The notes under the pieces are model-generated. The model did not search any database. It was given only the letters and a program-made list of their open reading frames with translations, and was not told where the DNA came from. From the NCBI RefSeq assembly GCF_964253915.1, contig NZ_CAXUSG020000007.1, positions 1 to 64,000 of the forward strand: a stretch of 64,000 bases of DNA, read 5' to 3'. Source of the stretch: Metarhizobium sp964253915 (GTDB lineage: Bacteria; Pseudomonadota; Alphaproteobacteria; Rhizobiales; Rhizobiaceae). Made by a program: the position numbers and the translations under genes. Shown piece after piece: positions 25,538-34,717 of the stretch (position 1 is the stretch's first letter; every line of letters starts with the position of its first letter).

Positions 25538-26089
25538 TTACTGCTGCGCGGGCTGCTGGGCCTGATCGCCCTGCGCCTTGACCTGCTCACCGATCTGCTT
25601 TTCGAGCGCCGCATCGCTTTCGTTGGCGAGGTCGCGGGTAATGCCGGACGCCCAGATATCGGCAGCCTTCATCATTTCGCGGGTGGCGACAGGACCCTGA
25701 CTCAGCAGCTTCTTGCCGACGTCGGACTGGTAGAAGGCAGCAACGGCATTCAACTCTTCGGTCGTGAACGACTTGGCGTAGATGGTCGCAGCTTCACGCT
25801 CCAGGTCGCCGCGGCGCGAGGCAAGCGCCAGCGCCTTTTCATCGACAGTTGCGGTGATCATGTCGGTGTAGTTCGGCGACGCCTGGATGAGCTGCGCCTT
25901 CAGCCGCTCGGCAACCGTCGGCAGGATGTTGTCGAACTGGGCCGTCAGGTTGAGCGACTGGATCGCCGCCTTCGCAGCGGCAATCTGCGCTTCGCTGATT
26001 TCCTGCGCGTGGGCGGCGGAACCGAACGCAACTCCCGTGAGAACGATGGCTGCAGCGGCAAAACGGCCGAAACCTGCAAATTTCGTCAT
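25538..26089 (-). CDS. DUF2059 secreted protein
   Basis: 183 residues: signal peptide (about 1-28, ending SAAHA), then a helical domain with FTTEELNAVAAFYQSDVGKK, the mark of DUF2059, and a Q/A-rich tail. Periplasmic, unknown function. The ATG is preceded by AGGAG. Lies 12 nt after rpiA on the same strand, so the two are co-transcribed, as in several other Rhizobiaceae. Confidence 0.9.
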   Translation of the reverse strand: MTKFAGFGRFAAAAIVLTGVAFGSAAHAQEISEAQIAAAKAAIQSLNLTAQFDNILPTVAERLKAQLIQASPNYTDMITATVDEKALALASRRGDLEREAATIYAKSFTTEELNAVAAFYQSDVGKKLLSQGPVATREMMKAADIWASGITRDLANESDAALEKQIGEQVKAQGDQAQQPAQQ

Positions 26090-26101
26090 GAATGAATGCT
26101 C

Positions 26102-26803
26102 CTATTCTGTCTTCGCTTGCAGCGTCCGCGCGCCCGCCGGACCGGCGATAACGGCAAGTGATGCTATGTTGATGAACAGCCCGTGTTCGACGACGCCGGG
26201 GATTGAATTCAGTTCGCTCGAGAGTGCCTCTGCATCAGGAATACGGCCAAATGATGCATCGAGAATGAGATGCCCGCCATCGGTCATGAACAGATCTTCA
26301 CCGGCGGCACGCAGGCCCATCGAACCCGAAAGGCCGAGCCGGGCGGCGACCTTTTCCACGGCAAGCCGTGTCGCGGCCTGGCCGAAAGGGTTGATCTCGA
26401 TCGGCAGGGGGAAAGCGCCGAGCGTTCCCACCACCTTGCTTTCGTCGGCGATGACGATCATGCGGTCGGAGGCGCAGGCGACGATCTTTTCGCGCAACAA
26501 CGCACCGCCGCCGCCCTTGATCAGCGACAGGTTGGCATCGACCTCGTCGGCCCCGTCGATGGTCAGGTCGAGATGCGGCAGTTCGTCGAGCGATTTCAGG
26601 GGAACGCCGAGTTCGACGCACAGCCGTGCCGTACGCTCGGAGGTCGGCACGCCTTCCACCCGCAGGCCGCCCGCGACCTTTTCTGCCAGAAGCCGGACGA
26701 ATTCTTCGGCCGTCGACCCCGTTCCGATCCCCAGCCGCATACCGTCCTCGACATGCGCAAGCGCCGCTTCCGCGGCCTTGATCTTCATTTGGCGGGCGTC
26801 CAT
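26102..26803 (-). CDS. rpiA: Ribose-5-phosphate isomerase A
   Basis: About 233 residues with all RpiA landmarks: GIGTGSTAEEFV, TIDGADEVD, LIKGGGGALLREKIVA and IVIADESKVV. It interconverts ribose-5-phosphate and ribulose-5-phosphate in the pentose phosphate pathway. ATG 26803 is chosen; three further codons are open upstream. Divergent from gph, with 192 bp between them. Confidence 0.96.
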   Translation of the reverse strand: MDARQMKIKAAEAALAHVEDGMRLGIGTGSTAEEFVRLLAEKVAGGLRVEGVPTSERTARLCVELGVPLKSLDELPHLDLTIDGADEVDANLSLIKGGGGALLREKIVACASDRMIVIADESKVVGTLGAFPLPIEINPFGQAATRLAVEKVAARLGLSGSMGLRAAGEDLFMTDGGHLILDASFGRIPDAEALSSELNSIPGVVEHGLFINIASLAVIAGPAGARTLQAKTE

Positions 26804-26995
26804 GCGCCACAAGCTCCCGTCTATTGCGTTGTGTGCTGTTTACACGGCTGTCAACGCAAACGAAAGACCAAATAGAATCGCCCCATCGTGAAATTTGCGA
26901 TTGCCGCAAACGGCGGAAAGCGTATCGGGTTGCAATCGGCAATCCCTTCCCATACTGCCTGAAACCGTTCCGTTTCCCGCCCAGAGGCCCTCCCC

Positions 26996-27685
26996 GTGAC
27001 CGCTCCCCCCGTGACAGCCCCCCTTGTCGTCTTCGATCTCGATGGCACGCTCATCGACACCGCGCCGGATCTCGTCGCCAGCCTGAACCACACCATCGCC
27101 GCCGCCGACCTCGAACCGGTCACCTATGCCGACCTCACCCATCTTGTCGGCCACGGTGCGCGGGCGATGATCGAGCGCGCCTTTGCCCTGCGCGGAAAAC
27201 CGCTGGTGGAGGAAGAGTATCCGGCGATGCTGGAGCGGTTCATCACCTTCTATCAGGACACCATGCCCGGCGATTCAAGGCCTTTTCCCGGCCTGCTTGC
27301 CGCACTCGACCGGCTTGCCGCCGCCGGCTTCCAGCTGGCGGTCTGCACCAACAAGATGGAAGGACTGGCCCGCACGCTGCTCGAACGGCTTGACATGACC
27401 GGTCGTTTTGCCGCCATCACCGGCGGCGACACGTTTACAGTGCGCAAACCCGATGCCGCCCACCTGCTCGGCACCGTCGAGCGCGCCGGCGGCGATCCCC
27501 GCCGCACGCTGATGGTCGGCGACAGCCTCAACGACTTTCTGGTTGCCCGCAATGCCGGCATCCCCTCACTCGGCGTGCCGTTCGGTTATTCGGATGCCCC
27601 GATCGAAAGCTTCGACCCCGGCCATATCATCCGCCATTTCGACGAGTTGACGCCGGAACTGGCGTTTTCGCTCATCGATCGGTGA
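26996..27685 (+). CDS. gph: Phosphoglycolate phosphatase (HAD family)
   Basis: 229 residues of the HAD subfamily IA: FDLDGTLIDTAPDL (nucleophile and acid/base aspartates), CTNKMEG (motif II), RKPDAAHLLG (motif III lysine) and VGDSLNDFLVARNAG (motif IV). It removes 2-phosphoglycolate made by repair of oxidative DNA ends and by side reactions. The start is GTG at 26996, just before the HAD motif; no ATG is available. Confidence 0.92.
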   Translation: MTAPPVTAPLVVFDLDGTLIDTAPDLVASLNHTIAAADLEPVTYADLTHLVGHGARAMIERAFALRGKPLVEEEYPAMLERFITFYQDTMPGDSRPFPGLLAALDRLAAAGFQLAVCTNKMEGLARTLLERLDMTGRFAAITGGDTFTVRKPDAAHLLGTVERAGGDPRRTLMVGDSLNDFLVARNAGIPSLGVPFGYSDAPIESFDPGHIIRHFDELTPELAFSLIDR

Positions 27686-27713
27686 ATGATCAGGTCGACA
27701 CGCATCGACTGAC

Positions 27714-27748
27714 AACAAAAAAAGCCGCCTGCGACTTTCGCTGGCGGC
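27714..27748 (-). terminator. Intrinsic terminator of the YcbB-type L,D-transpeptidase gene
   Basis: On the minus strand: GCCGCC, an inner GCGA-AAG-TCGC hairpin, then GGCGGC followed by seven T. It lies directly after the transpeptidase gene and faces the end of gph. Confidence 0.88.
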
Positions 27749-27780
27749 CTTTGCACTTGAATTGATACCGGGAAAAGCAC

Positions 27781-29691
27781 TCAGCCCTGCACGGCGCGGG
27801 CCTTGCTGGTGGTTTCGAACGCCTTGTTCACATAGGCATCGCGACCATAGACGTCGTCGAAATACTCCACGACATTGTCCTTGTTCGGCCAGGCCGTGAA
27901 ATAAGCGACGTAGACCGGGAATTTTTCCGGCACCTGCACCGCCTTGTTCTTGCCGGCGGCGATCTGCTTGGCAACATCCTCGACCGTCGTGCCGAGCACG
28001 GCAGCGGCCATGGCGCGCGGATCGTCGAGGCGGACACAACCGTGGCTCAGAGCGCGCACGTCGCGCTTGAAGAAGCTCTTCGACGGCGTATCGTGCATGT
28101 AGATCGCGTGGCTGTTCGGGAACAGGATCTTGAGTTCACCCAGCGCATTGTCGCCGCTCGGCGGCTGGCGGACGGAGATCGAGTTGGTCGAACCGTTCCA
28201 GTCGACGCTGGTCGAAGAAACCGCCTGGCCGTTGACCGCGACTTCATAACCCAGACGGTCGAGATAGCTCGGGTCAGAACGCAGCTTCGGCAGCATCTCG
28301 TTGATGATGATCGACTGCGGCACGCCCCAGAACGGGTTGAATTCCACCGTCTCGACTTCATCCTGGAAGAAGTAGGTCTGGTTCGAGCGCGAGCCGACGA
28401 CGGTGCGCATCGACAGCTCTTCCTGGTTATTGTTGTGATAATAGACCATGTAGGCCGGCTGGTTGATGAAGACGTAGCGGCTGCCGAGATCGGCGGGCAA
28501 CCAGCGGGCCTGTTCCAGCGCCACCACCAGCTTGTTGATCTTGTCCGCATCGCTGTCGCCGACCATGGCGCGTACGGTCGCCTGACCGATGACGCCGTCC
28601 GGTTTCAGGCCGCGCTCCTTCTGGAAGGCTTCCACCAGCTCAACCAGCTCCGGCGTGTATTCCGGCGTCTGGGTGTAGCTGGAGAGCGTCAGGGCGTGAT
28701 CCACCTTCAGCGCATCCGAACCGTGCTTGCCGATGGCGGCAACGATATTGGCCATCTGGTCGGAACTGCTGCCGGGCTTCAACAGGCCTGTCAGCGTCAC
28801 GACAACACGATCGTCGTCCTTCTGCTCGGCACGCAGCTTGGCAAGCTCGGCCTTCAAGAGGGAGAACTGCTGGCCGGAGGGCGTGCGGCTGCCGAGATAG
28901 GCGGCGATATCAGGAGAGGCGGCGGCGACCTTCAAGACGCCCGACAGGTTGACCGTCTTGCGCTTGAAATCGTGGTAGCCGGAGATCTTGTTGGGATCGA
29001 CACGGCCGCGCACGGTATCCTGCACATAGGCCAGCATCTTGGCGGACAGTTCCAGTTCGAACTGCATCAGCGCCCGGTTGTGCCCGGCCTCGTCCATGCT
29101 GTCATACTGGTCTGACGGCGCGACAACACTGTAGTCGCGGGCGTCGAGACCGACTGCGTCGGCATCGGAAAGCACCGCAAGCGCGGCCTTGCCCTTGTCG
29201 CTGACAGCATTACCGTTGATCCAGAGCAGCGGCTTGTTGCTGCCGTAGTAGCCTTCGAGCACCTTGGCGATCTCGTCGGTGGCGCGGACCTTGGCCTCGG
29301 TCAGCAGGCGGCGCTGTTCGCTGCCGGCATCAATGCTAATAGGTGTCGTCGTTGCCGTTTCACCGGCGATCGCGCCGGTTACCAGCGGATCGGCAAATTT
29401 CGAGGAGGCGACGAGACGCAGGCTGTCGGCCTTGTAGGTGTAGTAGCGCGGGCCGGAAACTTTCGGCAGCGGCTTCGATTCAGCGGCCTTTTCCTCAAAG
29501 ACCGGCTGAGCCGGGAATTCGCCGCGCTCGATGCGCTGCTGGGTCTGTTTCGTCTGGCCATGCTTGTTGCTGCGCAGGAAATCCAGAAGAGTTCCCGCCG
29601 ATGCCGGCTGCGCGCCGAAAAATGCGACGCCACAGGTCAAAGCCAAGGCCAAAGCCCCGACGTTCTTCAATCTCGTCTGTCTCAAAATCAT
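27781..29691 (-). CDS. L,D-transpeptidase, YcbB/LdtD type
   Basis: 636 residues: signal peptide (ending QPASA, about residue 28), scaffold domain (about 90-330), peptidoglycan-binding domain with FQKERGLKPDGVIGQATVRAMV (about 370-410) and a YkuD catalytic domain ending in KRDVRALSHGCVRLDDP, whose cysteine is the nucleophile. It makes 3-3 cross-links or anchors proteins in murein, which are abundant in Rhizobiales because they grow from the pole. ATG 29691 follows GACGGGGA; the longer open frame has no signal peptide character. A smaller L,D-transpeptidase lies at 34718. Confidence 0.92.
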   Translation of the reverse strand: MILRQTRLKNVGALALALTCGVAFFGAQPASAGTLLDFLRSNKHGQTKQTQQRIERGEFPAQPVFEEKAAESKPLPKVSGPRYYTYKADSLRLVASSKFADPLVTGAIAGETATTTPISIDAGSEQRRLLTEAKVRATDEIAKVLEGYYGSNKPLLWINGNAVSDKGKAALAVLSDADAVGLDARDYSVVAPSDQYDSMDEAGHNRALMQFELELSAKMLAYVQDTVRGRVDPNKISGYHDFKRKTVNLSGVLKVAAASPDIAAYLGSRTPSGQQFSLLKAELAKLRAEQKDDDRVVVTLTGLLKPGSSSDQMANIVAAIGKHGSDALKVDHALTLSSYTQTPEYTPELVELVEAFQKERGLKPDGVIGQATVRAMVGDSDADKINKLVVALEQARWLPADLGSRYVFINQPAYMVYYHNNNQEELSMRTVVGSRSNQTYFFQDEVETVEFNPFWGVPQSIIINEMLPKLRSDPSYLDRLGYEVAVNGQAVSSTSVDWNGSTNSISVRQPPSGDNALGELKILFPNSHAIYMHDTPSKSFFKRDVRALSHGCVRLDDPRAMAAAVLGTTVEDVAKQIAAGKNKAVQVPEKFPVYVAYFTAWPNKDNVVEYFDDVYGRDAYVNKAFETTSKARAVQG

Positions 29692-30174
29692 TCCCCGTCT
29701 ATTGCGGTCGTCGTCGCCTGCGGCCGGCGTTGCACATGATGATGCATATCTAGCCGATCGCCTTTCCGTTGAAAAGAAAACGGCCGGGCCTGCCTGCTTA
29801 TTCGCAAGCCGGTGTTTCCTGAAAGCCACGCGCCGGCGGCATCCGCGCAACATTCATACAAATTTATGAAATTATTCGTTAATTTTCCGAAAATTTCCCC
29901 CCGCGGGAAAAGGGGCGAAATGCCGTTGCCGCTCCTCTTCCGGCTGTGACAATCTTGTCCGGCGTGTCGGAAATATCACGCTTTCATGACGGATTTCGAG
30001 GCTTTCGCAGCGTCGCGAAGATCCGCCGCAAGCCGAACCGTTTTCCATTGCTGCCGGCGATTGAACTGGATAAGAAGGCTCATCTTAAAGCAAGGCGGAC
30101 CGGTGGCGGATCATGACCGCAGCCCTGAAAACAGGTATTCTTTCGGTCCCCGGACGGTTGGAAAGGCAAACCTC
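29692..30174. other. Intergenic region between L,D-transpeptidase and fumC
   Basis: 483 bp between two divergent genes. The middle (29850-29900) is A/T-rich and includes a perfect 6-bp inverted repeat TTCATA / TATGAA (29853-29870), a plausible promoter/operator area. The fumC frame is open through 29986 but that extension does not resemble fumarase. I see no RNA gene here. Confidence 0.4.
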
Positions 30175-31566
30175 ATGACGAAGACGAGAACGGAAACCGA
30201 TACGTTCGGCCCCATCGAGGTCGCCGCGGATCGCTATTGGGGCGCCCAGGCGGAACGCTCGCGCGGCAACTTCAAGATCGGCTGGGAAAAGCAGCCGCTG
30301 TCCGTCGTCCGGGCGCTCGGCATCGTCAAGCAGGCGGCCGCCCGCGCCAACACGGCGCTCGGCCAGCTTTCGCCCGATCTCGCAAAAGTGATCGTCGAAG
30401 CAGCACAGGAAGTCATCGACGGCAAGCTCGACGAGCATTTTCCGCTGGTCGTCTGGCAGACCGGCTCCGGTACCCAGTCCAACATGAACGCCAACGAGGT
30501 GATCTCCAACCGGGCAATCGAAATGCTCGGCGGCGTCATGGGCTCGAAGAAGCCGGTGCATCCCAACGACCACGTCAACATGAGCCAGTCGTCGAACGAC
30601 ACCTATCCGACGGCCATGCATATCGCCTGCGCGGAGCGCATCGTTCATCACCTGCTGCCGGCGCTAAAACACCTGCACGGCGCGCTGCAGGCCAAGACCG
30701 ACGCCTTCGCCAACATCATCAAGATCGGCCGCACCCATACGCAGGATGCGACACCGCTGACGCTCGGCCAGGAATTCTCCGGCTACACCGCCCAGGTCGC
30801 CTCCGCCATCAAGCGGCTGGAACTCACTTTGCCCGGCCTCTACGAACTCGCCCAGGGCGGCACGGCGGTCGGCACCGGCCTCAACGCCCCCATCGGTTTT
30901 GCCGAGAAGGTGGCGGAAGAGATCGCCGCCATCACCGGCCTGCCCTTCGTCACCGCGCCGAACAAGTTCGAGGCGCTGGCCGCCCATGACGCCATGGTCT
31001 TTGCCCACGGCGCCATCAATTCGGCCGCCGCCGCCCTGTTCAAGATCGCCAACGACATCCGTTTCCTCGGCTCCGGCCCGCGCGCCGGCCTCGGCGAACT
31101 CGCGTTGCCGGAAAACGAACCCGGCTCGTCGATCATGCCCGGCAAGGTCAACCCGACCCAGTCTGAAGCCCTCACCCAGGTCTGCGTCCAGGTCTTCGGC
31201 AATCACGCCGCACTGACCTTCGCCGGCAGCCAGGGCCATTTCGAGCTGAACGTCTACAATCCGGTCATGGCCTACAACTTCCTGCAGTCGGTGCAGCTGC
31301 TCGGCGATGCCGCCGTTTCCTTTACCGACAATTGCGTCGTCGGCATCGAGGCCCGCGAGGACAATATCCGCAAGGGTGTCGAGAATTCGCTGATGCTGGT
31401 GACGGCGCTCAACACGCGCCTCGGCTACGACATCTGCGCCAAGATCGCCAAGACGGCCCACAAGAACGGCACGACGCTGCGCGAAGAAACCGTCGGCGGT
31501 GGCTACCTCACCAATGAGGAATTCGACCAATACGTCCGCCCGGAAAACATGATCGGCCCGAAATAA
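30175..31566 (+). CDS. fumC: Class II fumarate hydratase
   Basis: 463 residues, the standard length of iron-independent FumC. Family segments: WGAQAERSRGNFKIG, TGSGTQSNMNANEV, MSQSSNDTYPTAMHI, GRTHTQDATPLTLGQE and the signature GSSIMPGKVNPTQ. It hydrates fumarate to malate in the TCA cycle without an Fe-S cluster. ATG 30175 has GGAAAGG upstream. Its own terminator follows, so it is transcribed separately from the class I fumarase next to it. Confidence 0.96.
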   Translation: MTKTRTETDTFGPIEVAADRYWGAQAERSRGNFKIGWEKQPLSVVRALGIVKQAAARANTALGQLSPDLAKVIVEAAQEVIDGKLDEHFPLVVWQTGSGTQSNMNANEVISNRAIEMLGGVMGSKKPVHPNDHVNMSQSSNDTYPTAMHIACAERIVHHLLPALKHLHGALQAKTDAFANIIKIGRTHTQDATPLTLGQEFSGYTAQVASAIKRLELTLPGLYELAQGGTAVGTGLNAPIGFAEKVAEEIAAITGLPFVTAPNKFEALAAHDAMVFAHGAINSAAAALFKIANDIRFLGSGPRAGLGELALPENEPGSSIMPGKVNPTQSEALTQVCVQVFGNHAALTFAGSQGHFELNVYNPVMAYNFLQSVQLLGDAAVSFTDNCVVGIEAREDNIRKGVENSLMLVTALNTRLGYDICAKIAKTAHKNGTTLREETVGGGYLTNEEFDQYVRPENMIGPK

Positions 31567-31581
31567 GCCTTCCGCTGCCTC

Positions 31582-31621
31582 ATCCGGCCCTTGGAAACAG
31601 GGCCGGATAGCTACTTTTTTT
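31582..31621 (+). terminator. Intrinsic terminator of fumC
   Basis: Stem ATCCGGCCCT / AGGGCCGGAT (10 bp, 7-nt loop) followed, after a few bases, by a run of eight T. Confidence 0.92.
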
Positions 31622-31697
31622 GTCCAGTTTTGTACCGATTGCATTCGCGGAAAGCCGACGCTAGAGGGGTTTTAACCCTCTTCGAAAGGTTTTTCCG

Positions 31698-33305
31698 ATG
31701 GCTGACGCTCTCTTTCCGCTTGGCGACGACACGACGCCCTACCGCAAGCTTTCTTCCGACCATGTCTCGGTGGATACGTTCAAGGGCCAAGAGATCCTCA
31801 CCGTCGCGCCGGAGGGTCTGCGGCTCCTGGCGGAAGCCGCCTTTGCCGACATCAACCATCTCCTCCGTCCCGGTCATCTGAAGCAGCTTGCAGCGATCCT
31901 CGCCGATCCGGAAGCCACCGATAACGACCGCTTCGTCGCCTACGACCTGCTGAAGAACGCCAACATCGCCGCCGGCGGCGTGCTGCCGATGTGCCAGGAT
32001 ACCGGCACGGCGATCATCATGGGCAAGAAGGGCCGGCGCGTCTGGACCGAAGGCGGCGACGAAACCGCCCTGGCCGACGGCGTGCTCGATGCCTACACCA
32101 AGAAGAACCTGCGCTACTCGCAGCTGGCGCCGATCAAAATGTTCGAGGAAAAGAACACCAAGAACAACCTGCCCGCCCAGATCGACCTCTACGAAGAAGG
32201 CACCGACGCCTACAAGTTCCTGTTCATGGCCAAGGGTGGCGGCTCGGCCAACAAGACCTTCCTCTACCAGGGCACGCCGTCGCTTCTGACGCATGACAGG
32301 CTCGTCGACTTCCTCAAGGAGAAGATCCTGACGCTGGGGACGGCAGCCTGCCCCCCCTACCATCTGGCGATCGTCATCGGCGGCACCTCCGCCGAGATGA
32401 CGCTGAAGACCGTCAAGCTCGCTTCGGCGCGCTACCTCGACACCCTGCCGACCGAAGGTTCCGAAAGCGGCCACGCTTTCCGCGACCTGGAGATGGAAGC
32501 CGAGATCCACAAACTGACCCAGCAACTCGGCGTCGGCGCCCAGTTCGGCGGCAAGTATTTCTGCCATGACGTTCGCGTCATCCGCCTGCCCCGCCACGGT
32601 GCCTCGCTGCCGATCGGCCTGGGTGTCTCCTGTTCCGCCGACCGCCAGGCGCTCGGCAAGATCACCAGGGACGGCATCTATCTCGAACAGCTGGAAACCG
32701 ATCCGTCGAAATACATGCCCGAGATCGACGAGGCAAAGCTGTCCGAATCCGTCGTGCGCATCGACCTCAACCGGCCGATGGCGGATATTCTCGCCGAGCT
32801 TTCGAACCACCCGGTGAAGACCCGCCTGTCGCTGACGGGCACGATCATCGTCGCACGCGACCTTGCCCACGCCAAGATCCGCGAGCGCCTCGAGGCCGGC
32901 CAAGGCATGCCCGACTACCTGAAGAACCATCCCGTCTATTATGCCGGCCCCGCCAAGACTCCGACCGGTTATGCATCCGGCTCCTTCGGTCCGACGACGG
33001 CTGGCCGCATGGACAGCTATGTCGACCAGTTCCAGTCCTTCGGCGGCTCGATGGTGATGCTTGCCAAGGGCAACCGCTCCCGCGCCGTGCGCGAGGCGTG
33101 CAAGCAACATCGCGGATTCTATCTCGGCTCGATCGGCGGTCCCGCCGCCCGGCTTGCCCAGGACTGTATCAAAAAGGTCGAGGTGCTCGAATATCCGGAG
33201 CTCGGCATGGAAGCCGTGTGGAAGATCGAGGTTGTCGACTTCCCAGCCTTCATCGTCATCGACGACAAAGGAAACGATTTCTTCCAGGCACTTAATCTCG
33301 GCTGA
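31698..33305 (+). CDS. Class I fumarate hydratase (4Fe-4S)
   Basis: 535 residues of the FumA/FumB type, unrelated to FumC. N-terminal alpha domain with the cluster cysteines in LPMCQDTGTA, AACPPYHLA and VSCSADR, then the C-terminal beta domain (YYAGPAKTPTGYASGSFGPT). It catalyses the same fumarate-malate reaction but uses an oxygen-sensitive Fe-S cluster. It begins 131 nt after fumC, separated by a terminator, and presumably has its own promoter. Having both classes side by side suggests switching by iron or oxidative state. Confidence 0.95.
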   Translation: MADALFPLGDDTTPYRKLSSDHVSVDTFKGQEILTVAPEGLRLLAEAAFADINHLLRPGHLKQLAAILADPEATDNDRFVAYDLLKNANIAAGGVLPMCQDTGTAIIMGKKGRRVWTEGGDETALADGVLDAYTKKNLRYSQLAPIKMFEEKNTKNNLPAQIDLYEEGTDAYKFLFMAKGGGSANKTFLYQGTPSLLTHDRLVDFLKEKILTLGTAACPPYHLAIVIGGTSAEMTLKTVKLASARYLDTLPTEGSESGHAFRDLEMEAEIHKLTQQLGVGAQFGGKYFCHDVRVIRLPRHGASLPIGLGVSCSADRQALGKITRDGIYLEQLETDPSKYMPEIDEAKLSESVVRIDLNRPMADILAELSNHPVKTRLSLTGTIIVARDLAHAKIRERLEAGQGMPDYLKNHPVYYAGPAKTPTGYASGSFGPTTAGRMDSYVDQFQSFGGSMVMLAKGNRSRAVREACKQHRGFYLGSIGGPAARLAQDCIKKVEVLEYPELGMEAVWKIEVVDFPAFIVIDDKGNDFFQALNLG

Positions 33306-33342
33306 CCACCGCCACCCTCTGCTTGTATAGGGAACTTGAGCC

Positions 33343-33369
33343 TGCACCACCGGTAGAAATGGTGGTGCA
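33343..33369. terminator. Hairpin after class I fumarase gene
   Basis: Perfect 9-bp inverted repeat TGCACCACC / GGTGGTGCA around a 9-nt loop, 37 nt after the stop codon. It has no T tract on the plus strand, so it may be a terminator of another kind, an mRNA 3' stabiliser or an operator of the GGDEF gene. Confidence 0.45.
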
Positions 33370-33486
33370 AAATGACACGGTAATTATTTTACGGGGTAGA
33401 ATTCACAGTTCCTGCTTTAATGGTTTTCGAACAATTTTACGGTAACACCATACTGGGAAATCAGAGAAGAAAGTTAGGAGTGGCCG

Positions 33487-34557
33487 ATGAATACGGCGAC
33501 AGCGCAACAGAAAGCGCAAATCCCTGACATAGCAGGCCAGATCACTTACGCCATGCGCACCATGGGGGTTGCCCCTATTCCGCGCAACTACGAACTGTTT
33601 TACGAAGCCTATATCGGCTCCAACCCGGCGTTGAGCCGCGACCTTGCCGCACTGGGCAACCGCGCCACGCAGGAAGAACTGGACGCGATCAGCAGCCAGC
33701 ATTCGCTGCATCACCAGACCAAGGCAATCGAGACGGCGCATACGAAGATCATCGGCGAGCTTGACGGCTTGCTGAGACTGCTGAAGCAGGAACAGACGTC
33801 GCTCGACAGCTACAACCGGCTGCTCGGCGAGACCTACAACCGCATCACCAACAAGAATAACCACAGCGCCGACCTGCTGCGCAACGCCATCACCCTGCTC
33901 AGCGAAGCCACCGACGATACGATGGCCCATGGCGAGAAGACGGTCGAAAGCGTCGTGCGCAAATCGCAGGAAATGGACCAGGTCCGCCGCGAGCTCGACG
34001 AATACAAGCGCATCGCCAATACCGACTCGCTGACGCGCCTGGCAAACCGCCGCGCCTTCGACGAACGGCTGATCGCCATCTACGATACCCCGATGACGCT
34101 GGCCGTCACCGGCCTGGTCGTCCTCGACATCGACCATTTCAAGCGCATCAACGATACCTATGGCCATCCGGTCGGAGACAAGATCCTCGCCACGGTCGCC
34201 AGCGTCATCCGCGGCAGCCTGCGCAAGGATGTCTTCGTCGCCCGCATCGGTGGCGAGGAGTTCGCCGTCATCATCGATGGCAACACCGAGGACGAGGTGG
34301 TGCAGCAGTGTGAACGGCTGCGGCGCGGCCTGGAAGCCACCCCCTTCAAGAACTCCAAGACCGGCGTCAACTATGGCCCGGTCACGATCTCGCTCGGCAT
34401 CTGTATGGCCAGCGCCGCCAGCGACCCCGGTGAGCTCTATAGCAAGGCCGACATCGCGCTCTACTCCGCCAAGAATGCCGGTCGCAACCGCTCCATGGTC
34501 TTCGAGGACGGCATGACCAAGGACTTCCAGAAAAGCTGGCTGATCTACAAGAGATAA
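33487..34557 (+). CDS. Soluble diguanylate cyclase (GGDEF)
   Basis: 356 residues with no membrane segment: an uncharacterised helical N-terminal region (about 1-175) and a GGDEF domain with the active GGEEF form (ARIGGEEFAVI) and the preceding DIDHFKRINDTYGHPVGD. It should make cyclic-di-GMP in the cytoplasm. The pre-GGEEF residues RKDV are close to, but not, the RxxD inhibitory site. An AGGAG precedes the ATG and an intrinsic terminator follows. Confidence 0.92.
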   Translation: MNTATAQQKAQIPDIAGQITYAMRTMGVAPIPRNYELFYEAYIGSNPALSRDLAALGNRATQEELDAISSQHSLHHQTKAIETAHTKIIGELDGLLRLLKQEQTSLDSYNRLLGETYNRITNKNNHSADLLRNAITLLSEATDDTMAHGEKTVESVVRKSQEMDQVRRELDEYKRIANTDSLTRLANRRAFDERLIAIYDTPMTLAVTGLVVLDIDHFKRINDTYGHPVGDKILATVASVIRGSLRKDVFVARIGGEEFAVIIDGNTEDEVVQQCERLRRGLEATPFKNSKTGVNYGPVTISLGICMASAASDPGELYSKADIALYSAKNAGRNRSMVFEDGMTKDFQKSWLIYKR

Positions 34558-34560
34558 GCA

Positions 34561-34586
34561 AAATCCGGTAAAATCACCGGATTTTT
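34561..34586 (+). terminator. Intrinsic terminator of GGDEF gene
   Basis: Stem AAATCCGGT / ACCGGATTT with a 6-nt loop; five T in a row end the second arm and tail. Confidence 0.9.
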
Positions 34587-34717
34587 AGCCCTGTCGGGCT
34601 TTGTTCCGGCGGGAACAGCGGCAAAAGGCGCATTCTCCTAAAACATCCCCATGAACACGGATCGGAAGAGAGCTGGCATGAAGCACAGCGTCACCGGTCA
34701 ACATGGGGAGAATACAC

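Noticed and set aside
29986..30174. 63-codon extension upstream of fumC
   Set aside because: In frame but unlike any fumarase; ATG 30175 has a ribosome binding site and gives the standard length.
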